Counted from the first letter of the stretch, positions 1-7,390 are shown. The stretch: DNA of 31,652 bases from Bacillota bacterium (GCA_023422005.1 JAEZSC010000180.1:1-31652), one strand, 5' to 3'. The notes: a model not told the origin generated them from the sequence alone. Numbers and translations: made by a program.

Positions 1-21
1 ACCTACTGAGCTATACCCACC
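1..21 (-). tRNA. tRNA-His, 5' end only (cut by window edge)
   Basis: Read on the minus strand, bases 21 to 1 give the start of a tRNA: a 7-nt acceptor strand preceded by an extra G, then T8, A9 and the D-stem GCTC. The extra 5' G (G-1) is the hallmark of tRNA-His, and the stretch closely resembles the known bacterial tRNA-His 5' end. The anticodon lies outside the window, so identity rests on G-1 and similarity. It follows tRNA-Arg after only 5 nt, so the two are probably cotranscribed. Confidence 0.75.
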
Positions 22-26
22 GCGAT

Positions 27-102
27 TGGCGCGCCTGCAGGGATTTGAACCCCGGACCCACGGCTTAGAAGGCCGTTGCTCTGTCCCCTGAGCTACAGGC
101 GC
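27..102 (-). tRNA. tRNA-Arg (anticodon TCT)
   Basis: The minus strand folds as a full cloverleaf. The acceptor strand GCGCCTG pairs with CAGGCGC, and the anticodon stem ACGGC/GCCGT encloses the loop CTTCTAA, giving anticodon TCT, which reads AGA/AGG. A T-loop GGTTCAAATCC is present, the discriminator is G, and the 3' CCA is encoded. It is the first gene of a minus-strand tRNA unit followed by tRNA-His. Confidence 0.96.
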
Positions 103-152
103 AAGCCTTTTACCCAGCTAGACCCATGGCACCTTGCCGCTGACGGAGTTCC

Positions 153-181
153 ATCATATCACAGCGCCATTATGCTGTCAA
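153..181 (-). promoter_or_regulatory. Promoter of the tRNA-Arg/tRNA-His unit
   Basis: On the minus strand TTGACA (181-176) is followed after 17 bp by TATGAT (158-153), about 50 bp upstream of the mature tRNA-Arg 5' end. This is a near-consensus housekeeping promoter of the kind expected for stable RNA. It lies back to back with the mtrB promoter; the 103-392 gap holds these two promoters and no other gene I can support. Confidence 0.85.
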
Positions 182-321
182 CACCGTCATCAACCGAGCG
201 GGTACATTATATCAATCTCATTTCTTCGTGTCAATCCAAAGATTATCTTTTTTTGGCGGGGGTCCCTCTGGGACTGGTCGTTTGTACGCGGGTTTGTTGC
301 GCAAATCCAACAATTTTGATA

Positions 322-350
322 TGGAGAATCGGAACGTTTCATGGTATACT
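322..350 (+). promoter_or_regulatory. Promoter of mtrB, extended -10
   Basis: TGGAGA (322-327), a 17-bp spacer and TATACT (345-350), with a TGn extension directly before the -10. The predicted start near 357 leaves a leader of about 36 nt before the GTG start of mtrB. The -35 is weak (4 of 6), which fits an extended -10 promoter. Confidence 0.6.
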
Positions 351-392
351 CAAACCTTGGAACGCTGTGCTGTGGCGAAAGGTGGTACCGCA

Positions 393-626
393 GTGGAAGA
401 AAAGGACGAAATTCTGGGCGACTATATCTGCGTTAAGGCGCTGGAGAACGGCGTGCAGGTCATCGGTATGACCCGCGGGCGGGACACGCGCTTTCACCAC
501 ACCGAAAAGATCGACGAGGGTGAGGTCGTCATCGCCCAGTTCACGGAGAATACGTCGGCCATCAAGATACGCGGCCGGGCGCAGATACTGACCAAATATG
601 GAAGCCTCACGTCGGGCAAAGATTGA
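393..626 (+). CDS. mtrB: TRAP, trp RNA-binding attenuation protein
   Basis: A 77-residue protein that matches the TRAP/MtrB family along its whole length. In Bacillus, TRAP forms an 11-subunit ring that, when loaded with tryptophan, binds (G/U)AG repeats in trp leader RNA and attenuates trp expression. The visible signature is a TRGRDTRFHH segment for the tryptophan pocket, EKID (B. subtilis E36-K37-L38-D39 region) and SAIKIRG, carrying the Lys and Arg equivalent to the RNA-contacting K56 and R58. The GTG at 393 is chosen because GGTGG lies 8 nt upstream and the product then has family length; the ORF runs open further upstream, but those residues do not resemble TRAP. No trp genes, anti-TRAP gene or obvious (G/U)AG tract is visible in the window. 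pfkA follows after 36 nt, so the two may be cotranscribed. Confidence 0.93.
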   Translation: MEEKDEILGDYICVKALENGVQVIGMTRGRDTRFHHTEKIDEGEVVIAQFTENTSAIKIRGRAQILTKYGSLTSGKD

Positions 627-662
627 TCCGGCGCGCAGATACCGTTTTATCAGGAGAGTACC

Positions 663-1676
663 ATGAGCAACAAGACCATTGCCATCTTGACCAGCGGCGG
701 CGACTCACCCGGTATGAATGCCGCGGTGTGGGCGGCTGTGAAGAGCGCTTACGCCCACGGCATGACAATATTGGGCGTTAACCGCGGCTATCAAGGTCTT
801 ATCGATGGCGACATGCACCCAATCACGCCCAATGACCTGACACGCATCCTGAACCGCGGCGGCACCATGCTAAAGACCGCCCGCTGCCTGCGCATGAAAA
901 CCGAGGAGGGCCGCGCCGAGGCCATCGCCATGGCTCGTGCCCACAATCTGGACGGCCTGATCGTCGTGGGTGGCGACGGCAGCTATCATGGCGCTGCCAT
1001 ATTGGCCCAGCGGGGCGTGCCCACCATCGCTCTGCCCGGCACCATAGACAACGATCTGGCCTACACTGACCTCACGCTGGGCTATGACACGTGCTGCAAC
1101 ACCGCCTATCACGCGGCGCTCAAGGTTAAGGACACCATGGAGAGCCACGAGCGCGTGGGCATTGTGGAGGTCATGGGCCGCCACTGCGGTGACATTGCTT
1201 TGAACGTGGGCCTGACGCTGGGCGCTGACTATGTGCTGGTGCCCGAGGTGGACTATTGCGAGGAATTTGACATCACCAACCTGGCCGATCGTCTGCTGAA
1301 CCTCAAGAAGAAGGGGCGCAGCAGCTTCCTCATCCTGCTGGCCGAGGGCGTGTGCTTTGAAAACCCCCATCGCGCCTACGCGCTGCGCACGCGCCTGGAG
1401 GAGGAGCTCAAGCGCCGCGGCGAATTTGTGGGCGACATCCGCGAGTCGGTGCTGGGCTATCAGCAGCGCGGCGGCCAGCCCAGCGTGAACGACATCCGTT
1501 TGGCGGTGCAGATGGCAAACCACGCCGTGGTGCTGCTGGACCAGGGTGTGGGCAACCGGGCCGTGGGCATCCGCGACAACAAGATCATCGACATGGACAT
1601 CATCCAGGCGCTGGCGATGCCCAGGGTGTTCAACCGGTCGCTGTACGACTTGGTCAACAAGTTGGGCGAAGTGTGA
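663..1676 (+). CDS. pfkA: ATP-dependent 6-phosphofructokinase
   Basis: This 337-residue cytosolic glycolytic enzyme phosphorylates fructose 6-phosphate to fructose 1,6-bisphosphate. The N-terminal TSGGDSPGMNA loop, GGDGS (residues 103-107), PGTIDND (125-131, with the catalytic Asp) and EVMGRHCGD are all present. Gly in GGDGS and Gly in PGTIDND, in place of the Asp and Lys found in PPi-dependent enzymes, point to ATP as phosphoryl donor. Length is slightly above the 320 residues usual for bacterial PfkA. The ATG is preceded by AGGAGAG at good distance. It follows mtrB by 36 nt and ends in a strong terminator, so mtrB-pfkA is the likely transcription unit. Confidence 0.96.
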   Translation: MSNKTIAILTSGGDSPGMNAAVWAAVKSAYAHGMTILGVNRGYQGLIDGDMHPITPNDLTRILNRGGTMLKTARCLRMKTEEGRAEAIAMARAHNLDGLIVVGGDGSYHGAAILAQRGVPTIALPGTIDNDLAYTDLTLGYDTCCNTAYHAALKVKDTMESHERVGIVEVMGRHCGDIALNVGLTLGADYVLVPEVDYCEEFDITNLADRLLNLKKKGRSSFLILLAEGVCFENPHRAYALRTRLEEELKRRGEFVGDIRESVLGYQQRGGQPSVNDIRLAVQMANHAVVLLDQGVGNRAVGIRDNKIIDMDIIQALAMPRVFNRSLYDLVNKLGEV

Positions 1677-1690
1677 TATCGTAAAGAAAC

Positions 1691-1724
1691 AAAGCCCGGT
1701 GAGTGATGCTTGCTGGGCTTTTTT
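1691..1724 (+). terminator. Rho-independent terminator after pfkA
   Basis: AAAGCCC (1691-1697) pairs with GGGCTTT (1715-1721), extended by wobble pairs, and ends in a run of T. It lies 15 nt after the pfkA stop. Confidence 0.85.
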
Positions 1725-1774
1725 GCTGGGTTTTACGGCGGGTCCTGCCGGTCGATCAAATGAGGAGGCAGCCA

Positions 1775-3043
1775 ATGTATGAGGTTTTGGATTGGGAACG
1801 CCCGATTTTAAGGGAGCTCGCCCGCAAGCAGGCCGGCTATGCCGCCCTGCCGGTGATGGTCGAACGGGAGAAGCTTTGGTACGCCGTGAACACCGGCCGG
1901 GGCGGCACGAGGCCGCCGGTCGTCATCGAGGAGTGGACGTTTGCCCGGGACTTCATGCCCGATGGCCTGCTGCGGTGCGAAAGCAAGATGGCCCGGCAGA
2001 TCGAATACCGCCTGCTTCACAACATCCGCAGCCACGAATTGCTGGGCGACGATAAGGTTGTGCCGGCGACCTTTCAGATTGGGTGGTTTACCGACATGGA
2101 CGAATTCGGCGTGGAGATTCCCGTGCACGCCATCCAGGACGCCGACGGTATCGAGACCGGCTACCGTTTCGACCATCCAATCAAGGATCTGCAGCGGGAC
2201 ATGGGCCTGCTCAAGCCCATGCGCTTTTCGGTTGACAAAGACAAGACCTATGCATACAAGGCCTTCCTGGAAGACACCCTGGGGCCGGAGCTGCCGGTGG
2301 AGATCGTGTGCAGCGGCGGCGGCATGCCGCTCTTTCTGACACACCGCGTGGTGGCGCTCATGGGTATGGAGACGTTCTTCACCTCGATGTACGATTATCC
2401 CGAGGAAACCCATGCCTTGATGGAATACCTGACCGGGAACGCGCTGGCGCTCATGAGCTTCCATGAAAGCCAGGGCTTACTTACGCCCAGCAACGGCAAC
2501 CATTCCAGCTTTGGCTCCAGCTTCAACTTCACCGACGAGCTGCCCCAGCTGGACTATGCCGGCGGGCCCTATCGCCTCAAGGACATGTTCCTGTCCACCA
2601 ACTCCCAGGAGACCGTTGGCGTGTCGCCGGCCATGTTTGTGGAGTTCTGCCTTCCATACTATCAGCGCATCTGCGAGCGGGCGGGCCTGATGTACTACGG
2701 TTGCTGCGAGCCGGCTTCGCCGCTGTGGGAGCGGGCTATTTCCAAGCTGCCCAACCTCAAGAAGGTTTCCATCTCCCGCTGGTGCGACGAAGCCCTGATG
2801 GGTGAGGCGCTGCGGGGCACCGGCATCGTCTATTCGCGCAAGCCGCATCCCAACTTCTTAAGCGTGGATGTGCACCTGGACGAGGAAGCCTGGGCCGCCC
2901 ATATTCGCGACTCGCTGCAGGCCGCTCGCGGCTGCCAGATGGAGTTCATCATCCGCGACGTCTACACGCTGCACGGCAACCTGGACAATGGCAGGCGCGC
3001 TGTGGAGATTGCCAGACGAGAGATTGACAAAGCGGGCTGGTAA
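1775..3043 (+). CDS. Uroporphyrinogen decarboxylase-superfamily protein (MtaA/UROD-like)
   Basis: A 422-residue soluble protein whose general pattern fits the URO-D/corrinoid methyltransferase superfamily (TIM-barrel fold), rather than true heme-pathway HemE. The C-terminal half contains MYYGCCEPA (near residue 310), where adjacent cysteines could bind metal as the zinc-site cysteines do in MtaA/MtbA-type methyltransferases, followed by KVSISRW and a conserved IIRDVYT segment. The start at 1775 is set by AGGAGG 7 nt upstream; an earlier in-frame ATG at 1703 lies inside the pfkA terminator and has no Shine-Dalgarno. The gene stands alone between two terminators, with no corrinoid protein or heme genes beside it, so substrate is unknown. 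Superfamily assignment is moderately secure; function is inference. Confidence 0.65.
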   Translation: MYEVLDWERPILRELARKQAGYAALPVMVEREKLWYAVNTGRGGTRPPVVIEEWTFARDFMPDGLLRCESKMARQIEYRLLHNIRSHELLGDDKVVPATFQIGWFTDMDEFGVEIPVHAIQDADGIETGYRFDHPIKDLQRDMGLLKPMRFSVDKDKTYAYKAFLEDTLGPELPVEIVCSGGGMPLFLTHRVVALMGMETFFTSMYDYPEETHALMEYLTGNALALMSFHESQGLLTPSNGNHSSFGSSFNFTDELPQLDYAGGPYRLKDMFLSTNSQETVGVSPAMFVEFCLPYYQRICERAGLMYYGCCEPASPLWERAISKLPNLKKVSISRWCDEALMGEALRGTGIVYSRKPHPNFLSVDVHLDEEAWAAHIRDSLQAARGCQMEFIIRDVYTLHGNLDNGRRAVEIARREIDKAGW

Positions 3044-3064
3044 ACCAATCGTATTCCATTTTGC

Positions 3065-3097
3065 GCCTCGGCGACAACAATCGCCGGGGCTTCTCTT
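3065..3097 (+). terminator. Rho-independent terminator
   Basis: A 10-bp stem (3065-3074 with 3081-3090, one G-T pair), loop CAACAA, then the T-rich tail TTCTCTT. It closes the URO-D-like gene. Confidence 0.8.
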
Positions 3098-3213
3098 ATC
3101 TATATCGGCCATGCTTGGTGATTTAAGTTCATTTTACTACACTGATGTTTTGATAGAGTATACAGGCAGCATGAACTGTTCCGTGAAAGGAACTTGACTA
3201 GGGAGGGATATCT

Positions 3214-3579
3214 ATGCTTTTTATGTTGATTGTCAAAGCCTCCAAGCACTCGGAAGCGGGGATTTCTCCGAGTGCAGAGCTTATAGAAGCCATGTCGCAG
3301 TACAATCGGGATTTGCTCCGGGCGGGTGTGCGGGTGATGGCGGAAGGGCTGCAACCAAGCTCCAATGGGATGCGCCTTTCGTTCCCGGAACCAGGGGGGA
3401 AGCCGGTGGTCACCCATGGCCCGTTCCCGGAAGCGAGCGGGCTGATTTCCGGTTTCATTTTGATCGATGTGAAGTCCAGGGAAGAAGCCATACAGTGGGC
3501 CATGCGGATGCCGGACCCGATAGGGTATGGGGAAGGGCAGATCGAATTGCGGCAATTTTATGAGGAATCGGAGTTATAA
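3214..3579 (+). CDS. YCII-related (DGPF) domain protein
   Basis: A 121-residue protein that fits the YCII/DGPF family: an N-terminal beta-strand MLFMLIVKAS, a middle LRAGVRVMAEGLQPS segment, VVTHGPFPEASGLISGFILIDVKSREEAIQWA, and a C-terminal IELRQFYE strand. HGPF is this protein's version of the DGPF motif. Family members form a ferredoxin-like dimer; many are of unknown function and some accompany ECF sigma factors, but none is adjacent here. GGGAGGGA sits 8 nt upstream of the ATG. The gene is monocistronic between terminators; a TATACA at 3159-3164 is a possible -10, with no convincing -35. Confidence 0.85.
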   Translation: MLFMLIVKASKHSEAGISPSAELIEAMSQYNRDLLRAGVRVMAEGLQPSSNGMRLSFPEPGGKPVVTHGPFPEASGLISGFILIDVKSREEAIQWAMRMPDPIGYGEGQIELRQFYEESEL

Positions 3580-3611
3580 CAATATATAGAGTGAAGTGTT
3601 GATTGCAATTG

Positions 3612-3636
3612 GCCCGGTAACGTTTGCCGGGCTTTT
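3612..3636 (+). terminator. Rho-independent terminator
   Basis: GCCCGG (3612-3617) pairs with CCGGGC (3627-3632), extended by TAA/TTG, followed by TTTT. It ends the YCII gene. Confidence 0.8.
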
Positions 3637-3664
3637 GCTGTTGTCATGGGCAGAACAACCGTTG

Positions 3665-3693
3665 TTGACAGACCGTCTATTGCGTGATACTAT
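3665..3693 (+). promoter_or_regulatory. Promoter of the padR operon
   Basis: A perfect TTGACA (3665-3670), a 17-bp spacer and TACTAT (3688-3693), about 55 bp before padR. The -10 opens an inverted repeat TACTA-N8-TAGTA (3688-3705), a possible repressor contact. Confidence 0.75.
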
Positions 3694-3711
3694 ATAGCGG
3701 TAGTAAGCAAT

Positions 3712-3724
3712 ACTGAATATCAGT
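3712..3724 (+). promoter_or_regulatory. Candidate PadR operator (perfect dyad)
   Basis: ACTGA-ATA-TCAGT is a perfect 5-bp dyad with a 3-bp centre, located just downstream of the predicted transcription start and 25 bp before padR. PadR-family regulators commonly repress their own operon through such dyads; assigning this site to PadR is inference from position. Confidence 0.4.
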
Positions 3725-3749
3725 CACACAGAATAGAGGGGGAGTGATT

Positions 3750-4079
3750 GTGTTGGAAAACCTGACGGAAATGCTCAAAGGCGTGCTCGAGGGCTGCGTA
3801 CTGGAGATTATAAGCCGCAAGGAGACCTATGGCTACGAAATCACGCGGCAGCTGAACGCCCTCGGCTTCACCGACGTAGTGGAGGGAACGGTATACACGA
3901 TCCTGGTCCGGCTGGAAAAAAGCAAGCTCGTAGAGATCTCCAAGAAGCCTTCGGACATGGGGCCGCCGCGGAAATTTTTCGCGCTCAATGACGCGGGGCG
4001 TGAGGAGTTGCGGAGGTTCTGGGAAAAATGGGAGTTTATTGCATCCAAATTGGGCGAGTTAAGGGAGAAGAGACCATGA
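3750..4079 (+). CDS. PadR-family transcriptional regulator
   Basis: A protein of about 109 residues with the winged-helix PadR signature: LEGCVLEIISRKETYGYEI, followed by EGTVYTILVRLEKSKLVE (recognition helix and wing) and GPPRKFFALNDAGREEL. Length is that of short subfamily PadR-s2 proteins, with one C-terminal dimer helix. GTG at 3750 is chosen because AGGGGGAG ends about 5 nt upstream; GTG at 3744 would overlap the Shine-Dalgarno, and TTG at 3753 is also possible. Its stop overlaps the next start by 4 nt (ATGA), so it heads the operon with two DUF1048 genes and an ABC exporter, and probably represses it in response to an exported compound. Confidence 0.92.
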   Translation: MLENLTEMLKGVLEGCVLEIISRKETYGYEITRQLNALGFTDVVEGTVYTILVRLEKSKLVEISKKPSDMGPPRKFFALNDAGREELRRFWEKWEFIASKLGELREKRP

Positions 4080-4423
4080 ATTTCTGGGATAAAATCACGG
4101 GCAATGACATGACCAAAGAGCTGAAAGCTTTTGAATCGAGAGCAAAAATGCTGCCGGCGGATTATCAGGCGGCATGGGATGAAATCAAAGCCAATCTTTG
4201 GACGCACTCAGATTTCACCGGACGCAACCTTATGCCCATTCTGGACGGCGTGCTGGGCCTGCTGGAAGAAGGGGTGGCGGATGGTCAAAGCGCCCATGAG
4301 GTCATGGGCGACGACATCAAGGGCTTCTGCTCAGCGCTGGCCGGCGGAGAGGGAGCAAAGTCTTTTCGAGACAAGTGGCGCGAGCAGCTGAACCGGAACA
4401 TCGCCAAGAAGCTGGGGAAGTAG
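4076..4423 (+). CDS. DUF1048 protein, first copy
   Basis: A 115-residue acidic helical protein of the DUF1048 family, with no signal peptide or membrane segment. It shares with the next gene the order of a short N-terminal helix, an LPxxYQ motif (LPADYQAAW), a central LLEEGVADG segment and a C-terminal lysine-rich helix. The start is set by the ATGA overlap with padR and by AAGGGAG just upstream. Molecular function is unknown; the recurrent arrangement padR-DUF1048-DUF1048-ABC transporter suggests a role tied to the exporter or its regulation. Confidence 0.85.
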   Translation: MNFWDKITGNDMTKELKAFESRAKMLPADYQAAWDEIKANLWTHSDFTGRNLMPILDGVLGLLEEGVADGQSAHEVMGDDIKGFCSALAGGEGAKSFRDKWREQLNRNIAKKLGK

Positions 4424-4432
4424 GGGATCAAA

Positions 4433-4783
4433 ATGAACTTTCATGATATTTACGAAGGCAAGAAAGAGTGGCGGGCACACATGGCGCGGGTTAAAGCGCT
4501 GCCGCAGGAGTACCAGATCGTTTATAAAGAGATTCAAAAATACCTCTTCAAGGTCGGCCCTGTTGAGCTGACCGAAGGGACGGGTTTGCTCTCGGGGATT
4601 GTCGATCTTTTCGAAGAGGGCGCGGCCTCGGGGAAAGCCGTGCTGGACGTGACGGGCAGCGATGTAGCGGCCTTCTGCGATGATCTCATCAAAGACTCGA
4701 AAACCTACGCGGACGTCTCCCAGGAATCCGCCAACCGTGAAGTAAGCAAGGCCATGAAAAGGTTTACGGATAAATTGAAGTAA
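4433..4783 (+). CDS. DUF1048 protein, second copy
   Basis: A 116-residue paralog of the preceding gene: LPQEYQIVYKEI aligns with LPADYQAAWDEI, LFEEGAASGK with LLEEGVADGQ, and VTGSDVAAFCDDL with VMGDDIKGFCSAL. It begins 9 nt after the first copy and ends 14 nt before the ABC ATPase, so it is translated from the same transcript. The copies have diverged strongly, so the duplication is old. Function is unknown; a heteromeric partnership is a reasonable inference. Confidence 0.85.
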   Translation: MNFHDIYEGKKEWRAHMARVKALPQEYQIVYKEIQKYLFKVGPVELTEGTGLLSGIVDLFEEGAASGKAVLDVTGSDVAAFCDDLIKDSKTYADVSQESANREVSKAMKRFTDKLK

Positions 4784-4797
4784 AAGGGGATATGGGG

Positions 4798-5556
4798 ATG
4801 GAAAAAGCAATTCAAGTGAAAGGGTTGCAAAAGTCCTATCATAAGCTGCGTGTTCTTAAGGGCGTGGATTTTGAGGTGGAGAAGGGCAGCATCTTCGCCC
4901 TGCTCGGCGCCAACGGCGCGGGCAAGACGACGATCGTCAAAATCCTGACCACGCTGCTCAAGCAGGACGGCGGAACCGCTGCCGTCAACGGCTACGACGT
5001 GGCGTCCAAGCCCGACCAGGTGCGCCAGTCCATCAGCCTGACCGGGCAATTCGCCGCCGTGGACGAGATCCTGACCGGGCGGGAAAACATCATCATGATC
5101 GCCAAGCTGCGGCACCTCAGCAACCCGCGGCAGGTTGCCGGTGATCTGCTGACCCGTCTGGGCCTGGCCGATGCCGCCGACCGCAGAGTTGCCACCTATT
5201 CGGGCGGTATGCGCCGCCGGCTGGACATCGCCATGAGCCTGGTGGGGAACCCGCAGCTCATTTTCCTGGACGAGCCGACCACAGGGTTGGACCCTGAGGG
5301 GCGCAACGAGGTTTGGAAGACGGTCAAAGAGCTTGCCAATGGTGGCACGACGGTGCTCCTGACCACGCAGTATTTGGAGGAAGCCGAGCAGCTCGCCGAC
5401 CGGATTGCCATACTGCATGAGGGGAAGATCATCGCGAACGGCACCCTCGGGGAACTGAGAAAGCTGTTCCCGCCCGCAAAGGTGGAGTATGTGGAGAAGC
5501 AGCCGACCTTGGAGGAGATCTTCCTGGCGATCATCGGCAAAAAGGAGGCAATGTAA
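4798..5556 (+). CDS. ABC exporter ATP-binding protein, DrrA-like
   Basis: A 252-residue nucleotide-binding subunit. Walker A GANGAGKTT (residues 38-46), Q-loop region SLTGQFAAVDEILTGREN, signature YSGGMRRRLDIA, Walker B LIFLDEPTTGLDP and VLLTTQYLEEAEQLADRI are all in order. Gln replaces the usual switch-loop His (TTQYLEEA), a substitution also seen in DrrA-type drug exporters. The protein is shorter than DrrA (about 330), keeping only a short tail ending in the family's LEEIFLAI motif. ATG 4798 is preferred over 4792 because AGGGG is 8 nt away from the former and 2 nt from the latter. The stop abuts the permease start. It likely powers export of a hydrophobic compound with the next gene product. 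Confidence 0.93.
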   Translation: MEKAIQVKGLQKSYHKLRVLKGVDFEVEKGSIFALLGANGAGKTTIVKILTTLLKQDGGTAAVNGYDVASKPDQVRQSISLTGQFAAVDEILTGRENIIMIAKLRHLSNPRQVAGDLLTRLGLADAADRRVATYSGGMRRRLDIAMSLVGNPQLIFLDEPTTGLDPEGRNEVWKTVKELANGGTTVLLTTQYLEEAEQLADRIAILHEGKIIANGTLGELRKLFPPAKVEYVEKQPTLEEIFLAIIGKKEAM

Positions 5557-6327
5557 ATGGAGACGGTCGAGAGCCACTTTGTCGGCGACATAGGCGTGAT
5601 GCTTGGGCGTTCCATGCGCCATATTCTGCGCAGCATGGACACGATCATCACGGTCACCATCACGCCGATCGCAATGATGCTGCTGTTCGTCTATGTGTTC
5701 GGCGGCGCCATTCAGGCCGGCACGGGCAACTATGTGAACTACCTGCTGCCCGGCATCCTGCTGATGGCGATCGCCAGCGGCATTGCCTATACCGCCTACC
5801 GTCTGTTCATGGATAAGCAAAGAGGTATCTTCGAACGGTTCCACTCCATGCCGATTGCCCGTTCGGCGGCACTGTGGGGCCATGTGCTGACCTCGTTGGT
5901 ATCCAACGCGATTTCGGTTGTCGTCATCATTCTTGTGGCGCTCATCATGGGCTTCCGCTCGTCGGCGGGCATACTGTCCTGGCTGGCCGTGGCCGGTTTA
6001 TTGGCTCTGTTTACGCTGGCCTTGACATGGGTCGCGACGATAGCGGGATTATCCGCCAAATCTCCGGACGGGGCGGGTGCCTTTTCCTACCCGTTGATCT
6101 TCCTTCCCTTTATCAGCTCGGCGTTCGTGCCCACGGGGTCTATGCCGCCGGTGGTCCGCGCCTTTGCCGAGAACCAGCCGGTTACCGCCATCGTGGAAGC
6201 GATCCGCGCGCTGCTCTACAGCCAGCCGGTGGGCAATGACATTTGGGTCGCGATGGCGTGGCTGGTAGGGATCTTGATTGTGGCCTATGGGTTTGCCATG
6301 CGGGTGTATAAGCGCAGGGCGGCATAG
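5557..6327 (+). CDS. ABC-2 type exporter permease, DrrB-like
   Basis: A 256-residue membrane protein with about six hydrophobic segments, starting with TPIAMMLLFVYVFGGAI and ending with MAWLVGILIVAYGFAM before a basic tail VYKRRAA. The cytoplasmic loop DKQRGIFERFHSMPIARSA is the typical ABC-2 coupling region, and FISSAFVPTGSMPPVVRAFAENQPVT is strongly conserved in DrrB/daunorubicin-type permeases. AAGGAGG lies inside the end of the ATPase gene and the ATG follows its stop codon directly, so the two are coupled. The operon ends here at a clear terminator. The substrate is unknown. Confidence 0.93.
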   Translation: METVESHFVGDIGVMLGRSMRHILRSMDTIITVTITPIAMMLLFVYVFGGAIQAGTGNYVNYLLPGILLMAIASGIAYTAYRLFMDKQRGIFERFHSMPIARSAALWGHVLTSLVSNAISVVVIILVALIMGFRSSAGILSWLAVAGLLALFTLALTWVATIAGLSAKSPDGAGAFSYPLIFLPFISSAFVPTGSMPPVVRAFAENQPVTAIVEAIRALLYSQPVGNDIWVAMAWLVGILIVAYGFAMRVYKRRAA

Positions 6328-6351
6328 CTGATGTATTGTTTTGGAACCAAT

Positions 6352-6386
6352 GGGCCGGTGGGCATGGGCTTACCGGCCCTTCTTGT
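6352..6386 (+). terminator. Rho-independent terminator of the padR/ABC operon
   Basis: GGGCCGGT (6352-6359) pairs perfectly with ACCGGCCC (6372-6379), followed by TTCTTGT. Confidence 0.85.
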
Positions 6387-6464
6387 GTCGCGATATTTTC
6401 TTTTTTGGACTGAAGAAAACGGGTATGTATAGGATAGAATTGCTGATACGATGGGGGTGTACGC

Positions 6465-6650
6465 ATGTATGAACTGCTTCAGGAACTGGAGAAGGAACGT
6501 GAAACGCTCGTCCGGGCGATCGCAAAACAATCATTGAGGGGATACTCCGGTAGACTGCCGGAAGCCGTCCTCGCGCAAAGCCAAAGGCTGGACAGGCTCA
6601 TTGCGGAAGTCCAGCGTGCAAGCCGCTACCTCACCCTCACCAAATTATGA
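6465..6650 (+). CDS. Spo0E-like aspartyl-phosphate phosphatase
   Basis: A 61-residue helical-hairpin protein. The motif SQRLDRLI near residues 39-46 is the SQxLDxLI signature of the Spo0E family, small cytosolic phosphatases that remove phosphate from Spo0A and restrain sporulation in Bacillus and Clostridia. Length is exactly in family range. GGGGGTG precedes the ATG by 6 nt. The last 25 bp overlap the 3' end of the DUF2971 gene on the other strand, so the two transcripts converge. It suggests that the organism, or a recent ancestor, sporulates. The exact response-regulator target is inference. Confidence 0.85.
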   Translation: MYELLQELEKERETLVRAIAKQSLRGYSGRLPEAVLAQSQRLDRLIAEVQRASRYLTLTKL

Positions 6651-7390
6651 ATCGAACTCGTCTTAATGACCCCCTTCATATCGCTTACCCCATACCTCTC
6701 CCTTAACAAATTCCCCACCGGCACGGCCAGCTCTGCCTGCACCTCCTCGTCGATCCACGGGCTGAAGACGACCTCCAGCGACTGGAAGAAGGCAGGGGGC
6801 AGCGTGGCGAAGATGCGGTCATGCCTCTCCTGCGTCAGCACCAGCAGCCGCGTTTCCTTCTCGTGCTCCCAAATGTCATACTTGCACAGGCCGCTGAACT
6901 CCCGCTTTACGGCCTCGATGTCGGCGTCCAGAGAGAAGTAGTTGTTGTCGTGCTTCCAGTGCCGGCCCCGGGAGGGCGTGATGCTGTAGTAGATCACATC
7001 GCTGAGGCGCTTGGAAATGGGCTGCACCGGAGCGCCCTGGGCGGTGAAGTGCAGGCCCTCCATAAAATGATCCTGGCTTTCGTCGCACACGAAGGAGATG
7101 CGCACGCTGTAGGGGTCGTTGCGTCCGTACACAGCCCAGTAGTGCACAGCCTCCTTCTGCTCATAGGTGAAGCTGGCCACGAATACGTTGTGGTCGGCGT
7201 CGCCGTTGGCCTCCAGCGCGTCATTCACGTTGTTGATGTTGTTGACCAGCAGCATGCCGCTTTTCAAAATCTTGATCAGTGTGCTGTAGTTGGTATAGTG
7301 ATAGATGCGGCAGCGAGCGCCGCTGCGGGCATTGAGGTAGCTGTGCAGATCGTCCATCGTCAGGACGTCCCTTGGCCGTTGGCGCTCCAT
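6626..7390 (-). CDS. DUF2971 family protein
   Basis: A 254-residue soluble protein. The N-terminal RIYHYTNYSTLIKILKSGMLLVNN-type start followed by INNVNDALEAN is the hallmark of DUF2971 (tyrosine-threonine pair, then ILxxGxLxx and the N-D segment). Later SDVIYYSI and YDIWEHEKETRLLV match the conserved IxYxx and W-x-x-E-x-E-x-R motifs. The family has no settled biochemical activity; its members are scattered, often singly, in accessory DNA. A -10-like TATAAT lies at 7437-7432 on the minus strand without a good -35. Its 3' end overlaps that of the Spo0E-like gene. Confidence 0.8.
   Translation of the reverse strand: MERQRPRDVLTMDDLHSYLNARSGARCRIYHYTNYSTLIKILKSGMLLVNNINNVNDALEANGDADHNVFVASFTYEQKEAVHYWAVYGRNDPYSVRISFVCDESQDHFMEGLHFTAQGAPVQPISKRLSDVIYYSITPSRGRHWKHDNNYFSLDADIEAVKREFSGLCKYDIWEHEKETRLLVLTQERHDRIFATLPPAFFQSLEVVFSPWIDEEVQAELAVPVGNLLRERYGVSDMKGVIKTSSIHNLVRVR

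Noticed and set aside
6390..6464. Sigma-H-like promoter (GAAT element) before the Spo0E-like gene
   Set aside because: The -35 element is not recognisable at the required spacing, so the call would rest on four bases.
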